64,000 bases of DNA from Icerya purchasi (Eukaryota > Arthropoda > Insecta > Hemiptera > Monophlebidae), in the NCBI GenBank assembly GCA_039619475.1, contig CM077115.1, positions 43,594,685 to 43,658,684 of the forward strand, read 5' to 3'. Shown here one piece after another: positions 23,394 to 34,975 of this stretch. The first letter of the stretch is position 1; every line of letters begins with the position of its first letter. Below the pieces are notes generated by a model. It was not told where the DNA came from and did not search any database. It saw only the letters and a list, made by a program, of their open reading frames with translations. Position numbers and translations under genes: made by a program.

Positions 23394-24250
23394 ATATAGA
23401 TCAGGAATAAATTAAGATGGGCGAAAACATGAAAAGACTAGGAGTAGGTAGAAAAGTATAATGGGTTAATATATAAGTAATATGACAGGGCAGTAGGAGA
23501 AAAGTGGGGAAAAAGAAGAAGAACAGAACATATCAACTGCAGTAACAAGGCCATTAACGTTCACATAAGTATATAGATTAAAAAGACTCGTCGCCAATTA
23601 CCAACCAACCTATTTAAAGGTCAATTGAGTGACAGGGATTAGTTGAATATAAAGAAAGAGAAAACTGACCTTTACTACAACCAACCAGCTTAGGAAAAAG
23701 TGGCGTCCAGAAGAGACAGTAACAAGGAAAAAAATGATAAAAAAAAAACAAAGAAGCAAAAAACAAAACAAAAATAAAAAAGAAACAGACGGTATGAAAG
23801 CAAATTAACAAACCACAATATGAATTAAACGTCATGTACATGTGAATGTACACATTTAGTGAAGAACGACGTCAATTATCAACCATCTTACTTAAGACAG
23901 TTGTAAACAGGAGAAGGATTAATATTAAAAGCAAAGAAGACTGTCCTTTAGTACTACCGACCGCCTTAGTTGAAAGTGGCGAGCAGGAGAAACAGCAATA
24001 AGAACAAAATGAATAAAACTAAAATATAATATGACGGCAAAGAAAACTGCCCTTCGCTACTATCGACCAACTTATTTAGAAGTGGAAAAGCAGCAACAAG
24101 AAAAGATTGAATAAAAAAAATACTTTTATTATGGTAACTAAAAAGTAGGCTAAAATAGCGATCATTACTGAAACAATCGCTGCCTTCGTACGAATATTCT
24201 TTGAAAACCATCGCCAACTATCATCCTGTTAAAGGAGTTATAGCCAACGC
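23394..24250. repeat. Degenerate tandem array upstream of a deleted I-like element
   Basis: A core of about 25 bp, resembling CCAACC-(A)-CTTATTTAAAAGTGG, recurs at about 23590, 23675, 23880, 23950, 24060 and 24215. Several copies sit in larger units of about 75-110 bp that also share AGAAACTGxCCTT and AACAGxAACAAGAA text. The array lies 5' of the endonuclease start of the minus-strand element, where its ORF1/inter-ORF or promoter region would be. No ORF1 zinc-knuckle motif is readable. Confidence 0.65.
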
Positions 24251-24849
24251 TACCGGTTATCCCTTTGGACAATTTTTTTTTTCTTATTATTTTCTATTAG
24301 TATAACAGGGGCGATTGACACTTAGAGTGCTATCAACCGCTTTTCAAACTTTTCTACATCTGTCGTTTTCGAACCAAAAGGCATATCACGTATAAATGTG
24401 GCAAATTCTTCGCTATTGCACAGTTCGTCGTCCGGTTTTCGTTTCCGCAATTTAGCGTTCAGTGGCGGTTTTCGTTTTTGGAAACATAATGAATACACAC
24501 TTCTTATTACTGTCTGCAGGTTGATGAATAAGAAGTCCCACCATAATGAAAAGCATGTAAAGAATATATATTGCTAATTAATTAATACCATGAAAACGTA
24601 AAAAATTTGTATTATTTGTATGTGATGTAGCATGTTAAGTTGTTTCGGTAGTTTAATAAAATTTATGGTATAAATTATTGGTTGTATTTTTTTTTTATTA
24701 CATAAAATTTGGGCATTCTTTTGTTATAAAATCTAATGGGGGCCGGCATAAGAAGTTATAAATTTTGATCATTACAAAGTATAGAAGAGTAAGAGGCAGA
24801 AATGTAAGCAAGAGGGGTCAAGGGGCACAATCCCTTGCGAGACCAAAAT
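24251..24849. other. AT-rich spacer
   Basis: No gene or clear repeat was recognised. Confidence 0.4.
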
Positions 24850-24857
24850 AGCCGAGT

Positions 24858-24888
<31 letters not shown>

Positions 24889-24925
24889 ATGTGTATGTAT
24901 ATGCGTATGTATATGTATATTTGGA
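24858..24925. repeat. TA/TATG microsatellite
   Basis: A (TA)n run grades into a TATGTATATG-type repeat. It abuts the retroelement tail to its right. Confidence 0.9.
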
Positions 24926-25240
24926 CGAGCAAAACAACTAACAACGAAGTGTTGCACAGGATAAATGAACAACGAGAAATCCGGAATACAATCAACAGGA
25001 GAAGAGATGAAATGATTGGACATCTGATCAGACATTCAGAATGGATGACAACGATTATCGAAGGAAAGATGAACGGAAGACGCGAGTAAAGGCAGACCAA
25101 GATTTAGATATATGGACCAAATAAAAAACGGTGAAAGTTATACCACCATAAAAGCACGTGCCCACTCCCGAATACGGATCTAGCACGGCCATATTAATAC
25201 CCACCAACCATTAGGTTGACAAGAGAAAGAAGAGATGTAT
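24926..25240 (+). mobile_element. Non-LTR retrotransposon C-terminal tail (RTE-like)
   Basis: The open segment reads NNEVLHRINEQREIRNTI, RRRDEMIGHLIRHSEW and IIEGKMNGRR, then in a shifted frame a short RPRFRYMDQI-like string. This 'N-E-(I/V)-L-x-R ... R-x-x-x-(I/L)-G-H-(I/L)-x-R-H ... I-x-E-G-(K/R)' pattern is typical of the C-terminal end of several insect non-LTR ORF2 proteins. It is 5'-truncated and frameshifted around 25090. Confidence 0.7.
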
Positions 25241-25779
25241 ATGTATATATGTATAGGTGTATCGGTGGCGAATCTTTAGGTAGTTCTAGTCATACAGCAA
25301 AGTACCAAATGGAAAAAAAAAGAGATTTGTCATTACTTTTCTGGCAGTAGAGATTAACCTGGCCTCTGAAGAGAGTTTTTAGCTTGCCAGTAGAAATCCG
25401 CAAAGTGTCGATGTGAAGAAAAATGCTTAATGTCTGGTCAGTGAGTGGTCAGCATAAAAAAAGGATACATCGGAAGAGGGATATGCTGAAATACAAAACA
25501 TGACTCGAAACGTTTTCGAAATATAATATTTAGGCGTATTCAAAAAACGTTGTGATTGACACTCGAAAGGGTACCAGTATATTGCTTTTTTAATCGGATT
25601 CGAAATCAGTCGAAATATATCACAGAATGGCTGAGCAAAGGGAATTCTAGTGTTTTAGTTATTAATAAAGGTTATCTACCAGTCTACGGTGATTGAGGAA
25701 AAGAAAAAGAAGAAGAAGAACCAGAAAAGGACTCTCTGCGTATAGATCGTCCGGAGTCTGCGTGTGTTGAATTTGTTTC
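25241..25779. other. Spacer, no gene seen
   Basis: AG-rich DNA with an (AAG)n-like patch at 25697-25722. No coding signature. Confidence 0.4.
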
Positions 25780-27080
25780 TTTTTTTTTTTCGATGCGAAT
25801 GCGAATGCGACCGGGGCTAGTTAATCTCGAACAGACAAAATATCGATTATGTGGTTTTTATTCAGCGCTGCTGGTGCGCGTTCCGACAACTATACACGAT
25901 TGGATTTCGCGATTAGTTTGGGTTGCGGGTAAAGGATTTCCCGTGGCGGCCGATTAAACGTCTCTAGCAACAGCCGTTCACGCGCGTAAATCGCTTCAAG
26001 AAGTCGCTTATCAGGGCCGGGTGTCCGCGAGAAGAAAGCGGTTCTCACACTTTTCGGCCAAATTCTGACGTTCGAACATCGCGCACACTTCGAAGCTGAC
26101 ACCGGAGGAGAGAGATCGTCGACAATAATAGTAGTACGGGTGCGGGTTGGGCGGTGGAGGGAGTTGTCGTCGGTGATTTCAAAAAGTACGTCGTCGTACG
26201 TGCATCGTGCGACAGAAGCGCGTTTAATGAGGAAGCTGCGACGAAAAAAGGAGCGAGCGTGACAGATGACTCGGCGACCGGCGAAAGAGAAGCCAAGACA
26301 GCAGACAAGACAATGCCGCGAAGCCAAATGGCGCAGTTCATCCGGTGCGCCCACAGGAAATACGCCTTATTGTCGACCGCGGCGCGACCTGTCGCAGCGA
26401 CCGTTTCGTGTCGTCGTTGGTCGCCACGCGATTTTTGCTCTCTTTCAGGCTTCCGCACACCGCTTGCTCCGCGCGGTTCCTTCAACGATCATCCGTTCGC
26501 TGCAATAATGGTACCGCGGTCGCCCTTCCCGCCCATAGACCCCGGACGATCGGTGTCGGCCCCGATCGCTCGGACAGAGGATTTTTTTCTTCACACTTTA
26601 CGGGCCGTCAGCCGGGGTTATTTTTCGTTCGTGCCGCTGTCGGTTCGCCATTCAGCAGAGCACGCCGAGAGACCGAAAATTATTCGTTCAACATCCGACA
26701 TCGCGAGTCGCGTTAGATCATTGATGATCTGCGCCTCGCCATTCATTTTTAACCGGCGAACGACGCTAATGATGGAATGTAGGGAGAATTACAACGGTAA
26801 CAACGATTGCTCCACCGAAGCAGCACCGACCAGCCGCACCACGCTGCATTTTTCGTTTGTTTGTCTCTAAACGTTTTCATTATATATCATCCGTTAGCGA
26901 TTTCCGGTTCTGGACGATCGTTACATTCAACACACGCCAACAACGTATTTATTAATACCATACATATATTATGCGTATAATGTGCTGCAGTCCCGCTGTG
27001 CGCGCAGGTATCGCATCTCCTTTAAAAAAATCAGTTCGCGGTGCGGACGTATCTCCGAGTAGAGTATCCCGCCTCCCCCG
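25780..27080. promoter_or_regulatory. GC/CpG-rich island, candidate host promoter or exon
   Basis: This is the only long CpG-rich stretch in the window, densest at 25870-26760. It holds the longest open frame outside the transposable elements: 238 codons on plus (26154-26870). It also has overlapping frames on plus (26345-26716) and minus (25890-26354, 26045-26485). None shows a domain, and Arg/Ser/Pro-rich composition in all frames is expected from base composition. I therefore mark the region and not a protein. It could be a transcription start region with 5' UTR, or GC-rich TE debris. No core promoter can be fixed by eye. Confidence 0.4.
26154..26870 (+). CDS. Hypothetical 238-codon open frame, coding status doubtful
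   Basis: An ATG-initiated frame inside the CpG-rich island. The predicted protein is basic, rich in Arg, Ser, Ala and Thr, with no signal peptide, membrane segment, cysteine pattern or repeat that I recognise. Overlapping long frames on both strands suggest that lack of stop codons reflects GC content. Codon choice cannot be judged without a reference. I keep it because it is the longest non-TE frame here, and a host exon in this island would be of interest. Confidence 0.2.
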   Translation: MEGVVVGDFKKYVVVRASCDRSAFNEEAATKKGASVTDDSATGEREAKTADKTMPRSQMAQFIRCAHRKYALLSTAARPVAATVSCRRWSPRDFCSLSGFRTPLAPRGSFNDHPFAAIMVPRSPFPPIDPGRSVSAPIARTEDFFLHTLRAVSRGYFSFVPLSVRHSAEHAERPKIIRSTSDIASRVRSLMICASPFIFNRRTTLMMECRENYNGNNDCSTEAAPTSRTTLHFSFVCL

Positions 27081-27219
27081 TTTAAGATGGCTGCATTTCT
27101 GATACGCGAGATAATTTATAGATTAGTAATCTACGACTGCAAAATGTTTTTACAATCGAAACAATCGGCAGTCGCCAAAAAAACCCAATCGGATGTTTTC
27201 ATTATTCGTAACGGAAGAT

Positions 27220-28200
27220 TTTAATTGCACGCTGTGTTGTTTCATTCGAACAGAGTTCATATCGATTTTCTTAAAGACTACAAATTACAAATAGAATAAA
27301 GTCTGGAAACGACGGAAGAGGTTAAATATTTAGGATTAATCATCGACAGAATCTTAGGACAACCACGTTATCTAATAAAATCAGACAAATGATACCGGCA
27401 CTTTATAAATTGGCTCTTTCAATACCATATGGGGTAGTTTGCGTGTATATTATAACGTTATAGTATTGTCTAGAATCATGTATGGGATATCAATTGGGGC
27501 TGAAGCGAAACGGACGATAATCAAAAAAATTACTAGTCAGCAAAAGAAATGCTTAAAGATTACCGAATAAAGATCAGGTTTAATATTAGCTGGTGGAGAG
27601 AGAAAAATGAAATGTCTCCAAGGATGTGTACTACTTTTATCATCGATTACTGGAAAATATAAGACCACAAGTAGATCAATTGCTAAAATAATGACAAGAA
27701 GTGGGACAACGAAGAACAATAATAGGAGGGTATATTTTATTCGACCGAAAGGCATAAATGCTTAAGATTGGATAATACGGATGAAATAGTTTTAATTAGA
27801 ACGAATCCCCGAAGATATAATGCCGAAAAAGAAATAGTAACTTGGAAATTATTAATTAAGCAGCGATTGATTGATAACACTAATGAGTGACATTAGGTAT
27901 TAGATGAATTGGGAACTGGCTGTGCGAACACGTGGTTATGAAATTGTATAACGATAAGTAGCTATTTTTCTTTTTGTTTTCATCTTTTTTAGTCTTGATT
28001 TATTATTATTATTATTTTATTTTTAGTTTTTATAGTTTTCTCACTATTTCTAAGTACGAAAATTAATAGTATAATTGTGAAGAATTATTGTAACACACAT
28101 TTTTTTTTGAATAAACGATGATAAGCGTGTATACTACCCGCAGATGGGCACTGCCTTCCGGGACCCACAACTTATTTCTTTAATTTGGAAAAAAAAAAAA
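27220..28200 (+). mobile_element. Non-LTR retrotransposon 3' portion
   Basis: Readable pieces in order are VKYLGLIIDR near 27325-27355, NKIRQMIPALYKLALSIPYG near 27375-27430, RIMYGISIGAEA near 27475-27510 and SQQKKCLKITE near 27535-27570. A long AT-rich 3' region follows, ending in GACCCACAACTTAT and an A-run at 28188-28200. The same 3' UTR block occurs at 4490-4505, and the protein pieces match those at 7735-8200, so three members of one family are present. Stops and shifts are numerous. Confidence 0.75.
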
Positions 28201-28379
28201 GTGTCACATTTAATACAATTTTGTATTTTATAATTTTATAAACGTTAGAATTTTTACTAGTAATGAAAGAAAAATTTATTGTAATTAAAATGTATTTATG
28301 AATTCAATAAGTTTGCATATATAAAAACTGAAATAAATTACATCCTTTTTTTCTTTTCTTTTTTCCGCGAGTGTGCGAC
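28201..28379. other. AT-rich spacer
   Basis: No feature recognised. Confidence 0.4.
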
Positions 28380-28690
28380 TAGCGCACCTATCTAGCACTT
28401 GGCGTGTGGGTGATGATAATTTGTGGAAACTCCTATCCAGCGATATGAGTTTCATTTAGTATCATCCGGCTTAATATATTTGAATCCCCTACAGCAAGTC
28501 CGTTGATCCGCTTTCTAATTTCATTGGAATTATCTAGTAATGCAATTGTGTGGTGTTCCAGTTTTCGAGCGTTTGCAACTTTTTTGATTTCTTCGCTGAT
28601 TGCACTTATATGCAGATCTCTGTATGTAATGCATGATTAGTGATGTACCACAGAGCATTTTTTTCCTTTTTCCAGCAATTTTGCAACTAG
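28380..28690 (-). mobile_element. Jockey-like retrotransposon C-terminal/3' fragment (copy B)
   Basis: The minus strand reads NALWYITNHALHTEICISA, EEIKKVANARKLEHHTIALL and DNSNEIRKRINGLAV, the familiar Jockey tail in which a WYVxNxTLHxDL block precedes a leucine-rich DNS(E/D)IRR segment. Its 3' part shares ATTTGTGGA...CTCCTAT-CAGCGA with the end of the neighbouring copy to the right, so two independent or duplicated 3' ends lie side by side. Confidence 0.65.
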
Positions 28691-29320
28691 CTCTGCGCTA
28701 TCTAGCAATTTTTTTTAACACAGTATGACTTATTTGTGGAGCTCCTTATGCAGCGACAAGGATTTCCGCTACCTGCATTTTAAAATACTTTTTAATTAAT
28801 TATTACTGTTCATCTATGACAAAACTGTCGGCTTTTTTAATCGTCTGTTTTCTGTCGAATTGTCTAGTAAACCAATGACTAAAATATTTGTGTGATGATC
28901 TATAGTTTATCGCCACATTCCCGAACAATTATTCTTTGACAGCTTTAACCGCCAAATCCGTGCGCAGTGTAAGATTGCTTACATACTACCACGGGTCGTC
29001 TGCAATTGTTCTTGGTGCGTTACTTCGGAAACGCTGTATTATCGCTTTATTACTTACTTTAGCGTAGCCCCATGGTGGACTTCCGTACGCTCATATATAG
29101 TTTTAGAATTTGATTACGCAAAATAGTAATTTATCTTCCAGCGACAGTTCGGATTTTCTTCTTCCTATGAGCCATATTGCTATACTTTATATTTAATTCG
29201 TTCCGCTTTTTTAACTATATGGCTTTTCCACGTTAGTTGTTTGTCTAAATGGACTCCGAGATATAACGCAATTTTTGATGAAGTATCAAATTAAATTATA
29301 TTAAGGTTATTTTACACGAT
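28691..29320 (-). mobile_element. Jockey-like retrotransposon C-terminal fragment (copy A)
   Basis: Minus-strand pieces are AIWLIGRRKSELSLEDKLLF (29080-29180 region), then a shifted segment with AYGSPPWGYA, a PWYV-like block near 28985, and IITQIF / LLDNST near 28850-28890. They follow the Jockey order GRKSxLSLxNKLLLYK, PIWTYGIQLWG, APWYV, DNSxxIRR. The reading is broken by stops and frame changes. The 3' end at about 28740 resembles the end of copy B. Confidence 0.65.
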
Positions 29321-29667
29321 AACAGACCGTAAAAAGTAGCGAAACAGCTAAACGGTGGTAAGCAATTAACGGTACAGTTTAATTTAGTTTATTGATTTCT
29401 TCAAAAATCCGGGAATTATAAGAAAAATAAATAATTCAACACCGATTTCGGTAAATTAGAAATATAGAATTTTATTATAAAATGTGTATTATTTTTTGTA
29501 TTGATTTTTAATTACATATATAGTTATTAAAAACGGGTTGTCAGATTACATATAAATAAAATTTTTATTATTCTACAGACTGAAAATAGTAATTTGAATT
29601 TAACTTCTTGTGAAATATTGCGATATCTAACATTTTTTCATAAATTGTAATTTACATATTTGAAAAA

Positions 29668-29704
<37 letters not shown>

Positions 29705-30109
29705 TTTTTTTTTGATTATATAACAAACGTTAAAAAAAAAAAAATACATTCCGAACGATATTCAATAATTGGACGATGAACGCATAATCTTTGTTCCTTC
29801 TTCCAAGTTCTAATCTTGATGTAAATAATTCAATTTTTTTTTTTTTTAACGTTATAATAAATAATGGAACACACTATCGGAGTACTCAATTTTAGAACTT
29901 GTTAAGTATACTGGACGATTACAAATGAAAATAATATAATCGTGTAAAGAATAAGCTATTTTGCCAATGGAAAAATAAACAATTCATTTCGAATGATCGT
30001 TGTGAATGATACGAATGAAAACTATTCGAATAAAAACCGAGAAGCCATTCGAACACAAAAACGAATGAAATATTCGTTAAACATCTATATTCTTTCGAGA
30101 GGAATTTCG
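29321..30109. other. AT-rich spacer with microsatellite
   Basis: AT-rich, with (TA)n at 29675-29702 and T-runs at 29706-29715 and 29836-29848. Near 29985-30080 a motif GAATGA/TTCG recurs irregularly. No gene. Confidence 0.5.
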
Positions 30110-30835
30110 AATGCAACTACTGAACAATCGAACGGTTTCGATTTCATCGAACAATCGGACATAGCCGAATCTGTGGCTATTTTACGCGCGATCCTTTTTA
30201 TATCTTCAACTTCCAATTTAGTGAATTTCCTTCTATGCTCCGACTTGAAAAGCGTTTTATTAGCTATCGCGTCTCCTCGTTCCCCGAACCCTCTTTCTGT
30301 CCTATTTATATTCGTTCCTCGATTTACAATTTATTAACTTCCCGGTCTATTCAAATTGTCCTGCTTTGGATCATCCCTGGCCACTGTGGAATCGCCGGAA
30401 ACGATCTTGCTGACTCATTAGCATGCTTAGCCACAGTAAATGGTCCGTTTCGTTCTCACCATGACTACTGATCTCTATCCGTCTCTTTTCTCCGACCCGG
30501 GCTCCTTTTATCTTGCCTTACAGCCTAAATCCTCTTCTCCTTGGTTTAATAATTTTCCCAATATCAGCCGTTCTGTCACTTCTTCCATAGTTCGCCTTCG
30601 TTTTAATCATAGTCTGCTCCTGGCTTCTCATTTCCGCTTTGCTTTTGATCAATCTCCTTTGTATCCCTTTCATCCTCTTACCTTAAGTGTCATCTGTGAC
30701 GCAAACACCACGTTCAATTCGAATGTTTTCTCATTTCCTCATAACGCGCGGTCTTTAATTCCAATTTCCTTACCTTTACTCCTTACAGTGCTACGTGTTC
30801 GGTATTTATACGAGTTCGGACTTTTTAAACAGATC
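30110..30835 (+). mobile_element. I-like retrotransposon, 5'-truncated RNase H fragment
   Basis: Frames joined by eye give AESVAILRAILFISSTSNL near 30165-30225 (RNase H Glu helix), CSDLKSVLLAIASP near 30238-30280, LLWIIPGHCGIAGNDLADSL near 30362-30420 with the catalytic-region His intact, and SVTSSIVRLRFNHSLL near 30570-30620. The end parallels the ECPSISSERAILYS region of the full-length element but lacks a recognisable 3' hairpin or poly(A). At least two frameshifts are present (around 30335 and 30460). Confidence 0.88.
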
Positions 30836-31689
30836 ATTATAAATATATGTCGCTTAATGTACGAAAGCTAATGAAAAAACCGTCAGCCATTTAGGAGGAC
30901 AAGCGTTTTTTATATATTCGCCTAATCGGATAAAATTGAGCTCATTACAAAATGCGCATCGAGTTATTTACCGGTCACGAATTAATGAGAATATCTTTTT
31001 AGGTTTGGATTTGGTGTGCGCCCGAATTTTTGACCTCGTGAGCGAAATTTGACCGCATAGGAAGTGCGATAGATCACGATTAAATCTGGAAGACCAATGG
31101 TAGCTAAGGAGTTGTTTAAAAACTATAAATTTACGATATAAAATGCATCGAAACAATTTTTATTTTTAAACCGCCACGGGGGGAGGGGGCAAATTTAATA
31201 AAAGCCTTCTTCTTCCTTTCCTCAATTAGATTGGTAGATAATTATTTATAATCTTTATAATTAAAATTCGTTCGGCCCGTACCTTTCAGGTTTTTGTACA
31301 ATTATTTTTGAACCTTTTGTCAGTTAATTTTTTTATTTTAGGTTTCCTCTGTGTGTCTTTTTCCTTCTAAACATTTTTTTCCTTAATTAATTGTACGAAT
31401 TTATGATCAAATAAATGACGCCAATTTTCTTTTTCCTTTTTTTAATTAAACTTTTCAGGTGCGCTCCCTTGGGAAAACATTTTTTATTCTACGCCAGCAG
31501 CATCGAGTGTTTCGACGGCCTCAATTCTTTCATACACTCGCGGCGCTGCTCTAATCATTCGTGTTTCAGATACGGAAATGTGCTCCGTATGTGTATAATT
31601 TGATGAAATGTTTTATAGTTTTTTAATTTTCATATGATTTTTTTTTTTTTTCTATTAAAAACGGTTTTGACTTCTTCTTCTTCTTCTTC
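30836..31689. other. AT-rich spacer
   Basis: No gene recognised. A G-run block at 31176-31188 (GGGGGGAGGGGG) could be another decayed hAT terminus. Confidence 0.45.
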
Positions 31690-32265
31690 GTTAGCGATTA
31701 TCAGTCCACTGTTGGACGAAGGCCTCCCCCAATTTTCGCTGCGATCTTGCGTTTCTTCTCGCCAGTTTGCTCTGAATTTTTGAATTTCATCTGCCCATTG
31801 TATTCTCGGTCATCCTAAGGGTCGTTTGCCATCTGGTTTTTATGATGTTGGCGCACTTATCCAGCGGTCTTCGTCTCTTGCCACATGTCCGTACCATCTC
31901 GATTTGTGCTATTTTTAAATAAAACGTACTGCACCTGTCACTTTCGTTGTTTTTCGGATAGGGGCCTCTTCGTTCATCAGAGTAATGCCCACAACATAAA
32001 CCTTTTTCTATTTTTCGTTGGTTAATTCTTATTTTTTGTTAATAGCCATGTTTCGCTAGCATACGTTAAAACTGGCAGAACAAACTGCTGGTCAAACATA
32101 CTTTTTTTCAGACACTTAGGGGTGTTGTAATGTCTTGTAAGTATATTCTTAAGTATTGATAACGCCATCCATGTTAATTGTATTCTTCCGGATGAATCTT
32201 CTAAATCGCTTGTTCCTTTAATCAATTGTCCTAAATAAATGAATTTGTAATGAATAAATACAGTG
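31690..32265 (-). mobile_element. RTE-like retrotransposon C-terminal fragment
   Basis: The minus-strand open frame 32285-32022 reads HYKFIYLGQLIKG, SGRIQLTWMALSILKNILTR, MFDQQFVLPVLTYASETW and LLTKNKN, which is the characteristic RTE-clade segment (YLGQ ... W.AF.KL ... K...FDQCVLPVLTYG.ETW). Downstream (31960-31700) the C-terminal RWxxH-type region is recognisable only as pieces such as a W-rich AGHVARDED-like block. The 9000-9340 copy is a paralogue (CATGTTTCGCTAGCA shared). Confidence 0.85.
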
Positions 32266-33189
32266 ACATACATATAAACACACATAAATCGGTTTTGACT
32301 AGTTCTTATTATTCATTCCTTCCATCGCGTAATAAGTTATTACATCTCCTAGTCAGGGCCGGATTATAGTCGAATGCTGCTCTGGGCTCAGTAATTTCTG
32401 CCGCTCTTAGAATAATTTATAAATTAAGTAATAAAAAAAATACAATTGAGTAACTAAATTAAGAAAATAAAAGTTAAAAATTAATTTTCAATTAAAAGTT
32501 TAAAAAGTTTTCAATTAAAAAATTTCACACATCTTTAAACGATACCTAAATTTTATTTTAATTCTATACATGCGTTATTTTTACATGTATCAATTAAAGT
32601 TTACATTTTTTTACGATGTAATTTTAAAGATGCAAATTTATTTATTTTTAATATCATCAAAGTTTAAATTTTTTACTAACTGTTCTTCAATAAATAAAAT
32701 AGATAAATCGTTTAACTCTTTTGCTGAGACATTGTTGATCTGAAAAAATTTTTAATTCTGTATGTCTAAATAAGGAAACACATTTTGCAGATGTTTAATT
32801 CGTATTACATTTGCCATTTGAATAATAATATTATTTTCTTCATTATGATTATTTCCAGTTTTACGTTATTTGAACATAGACGCAATTTTTTTTACTATTT
32901 TCGTTTAAATTGTTGTTCTGCAAATTAAATTTAACTAAATGAAGTTCATCACGTATGTATGAATGAAAATGAATACATTCCGAAATCTGTAGGGTAATTA
33001 TTTATGGGGTTTTTTGCATATTCTGTTAGATTTATTTCAGATGTCTCTTTAATGCGCCGTTAGGCTTAGTACAATTGTGAACTTTAACTTCACAATCCCC
33101 GACGTCCTGTCAAGGGTATGGGACTTGAAAAAAAAAAAGAAAGACAAAAGTTAAAGTTCCGGAACGAAATGTAATGTTCGGTTGAGGAA
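32266..33189. other. AT-rich spacer with a possible hAT end
   Basis: At 32354 CAGGGCCGGATTATAGTC starts a segment resembling an hAT terminus. No partner end or duplication was found. The rest is AT-rich without open frames of interest. Confidence 0.4.
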
Positions 33190-33860
33190 ACAGTATCGAG
33201 CCTTTTTTGGTACAAATTGAAATCAATTTTTTTCACATTAAGAAATAATTTTATTTAACCAAGTATTGCCCATTCTTTTCGACCACATTTTGCCATTTTT
33301 CTGCTAGAAAACCATTGTTTTGCCTTAGTGTCGAATTCCGAGGGTTTATCTTTGAAAAACTGATGCAAATGCTTTTCACGTTCTTCTTTTAAGTTCAGTT
33401 TTCCTCTAGCAAGAGAAGTGTTGCAGAGACCGGAACAAATGATAATCTAATGGTGTAATGTATACGATATGGATGCTTCAAAACTTCCCAGCCAAGAGGT
33501 CTCTAAATTTTTGCCGAACGACTGAAGTCACGTGTCACCTAGCGCGTTATCATGCTGAAAGCAGCACATCTTTCCTGTTGGCCAGTTCCGGTTCTTTTTT
33601 ATCAATTTCTCGTTTCAGCCGCGTTAATTGCCGACAATAGAGGTCCGAATTAATGGCCAAAGGCTAGTACTTCATAGTGGATAATGTGTAATCATCCCAC
33701 CAAAAACGCACAGTAAAACTTTCCCCTTGGCGTCAATCCCGGCTTAGACATCATCTGTGGAGCTTCATCGTCTAGCGACCAAGACCGTTTTTGCACAGCA
33801 TCATAGTAAGTGACTCACTTTTCGTCACCCGCTACAATAAGTATTGGGTCAATTTTGTTT
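33190..33860 (-). mobile_element. mariner transposase pseudogene
   Basis: Minus-strand reading, with frame changes, gives DDYTLSTMKYWPLI, NSDLYCRQLTRLKREIDKKE (about 33600-33650), NRKDVLLSA, a damaged HDNA block near 33545 (QHDNAL), then LDYHLFRSLQHFLLARGK-like text near 33420-33450 and a C-terminal KWFSSRKMAK segment. This order is diagnostic of mariner transposases: the second catalytic Asp in HDNA and the third near DYHLFRSL. I see no terminal inverted repeats, and the N-terminal third is missing or unreadable. Confidence 0.85.
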
Positions 33861-34009
33861 CAAAACGTAGACTAACACTAATTTTGAAATTGGCTTCAGA
33901 CTACCACAAGTAAAGCCAATACAAAAGCCTAGATGGAACTTTGACAAAACATATTTGAAGAACTTTACGAAAAAAACAGTAGAAGATAGTGCACGAGGGG
34001 AGATACCGT
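33861..34009. other. Short spacer
   Basis: No feature recognised. Confidence 0.3.
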
Positions 34010-34975
34010 GAAAAAGTAAAAACTATGAACGTTTTAAGAACCATTTCAGAACGGCTACTATAAATACTTCTCCCCAGAGGCTATCGAAAACTATACATAC
34101 CTCGATGGAATTGTAAAACCCTGCATATAGCAAATACAGAAACACTGAAAAAAGAGTAACATAGTTAACGAACTTGTTGCAGCTTTGGATAATGGCAGAA
34201 GGAAAAAACAATTAATTGAAACCTTACGAAAAGTGTAGCCGTAAGGCCACGAAATTTGCAACCGTATAACATAACCAGATCATGCAAACAGCGAATACAC
34301 AAAATAAAAATTCTACTGTAGTTCGAAAAACATACAGGAACTTAAAGGAGAATGCAAAAAAAAAAAAAAAAAAAATTTTGAAAAATCTGAATACGCTGTT
34401 CCTTTTACACTGGAACGAGTGGATTCCTTTTTCCATCTTAACACCCAGATGGTAAAAATAAAAATGAAGGTCGAAATCAGCGGACGGTCACTGGAGCATG
34501 AAGAAAATTTGAAATACTTGGGAATTACGTGAATAGCCCCAACTGACATTCTGTAAAACTTCTCGAAAATACGACTACGACAAAATAAATATCTTATATA
34601 ATGTAGCCGGCACAACGCGGGGAGGCAGCGCCAATTTTATGTATAACAGCTTTAGTAATACTCAGAAAGACGGCTCAATAACTACTATATTAAGAAATCA
34701 GATATTGAGTTTCGAATGCGATCGTGAGAGTAATTTCAGGTATTGTGAAATTAAACTCTAACAGTCTGGCTACCGATATGGTATTTTTTAACCATCTCAG
34801 TTAAGACGTATAAAGCTACCACCGCGGAATTCGCGATAAATAAAATGAACAAGACGTTAAAAATACATACTGATATGCCGCAGAGATTGATAACAAAGAA
34901 ACTATACGCACTGAAAGTTACCGCAGAAAGGTTTGACAAAACTAAAGTCCGGAGAGAAGAGTAGGAAACCTTTTT
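34010..34975 (+). mobile_element. Probable non-LTR retrotransposon 3' fragment
   Basis: Plus-strand pieces such as VKIKMKVEISGRSLEHEENL followed by KYLGIT (34453-34530) match the region just after the RT palm, where the target KYLG motif is near universal. An AIVRVISG-like block followed by PLPLRRIKLP-type text occurs near 34720-34830, as in many ORF2 C-termini. An A-run at 34357-34375 and many stops break the frame. Clade unknown; support is moderate. Confidence 0.5.
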
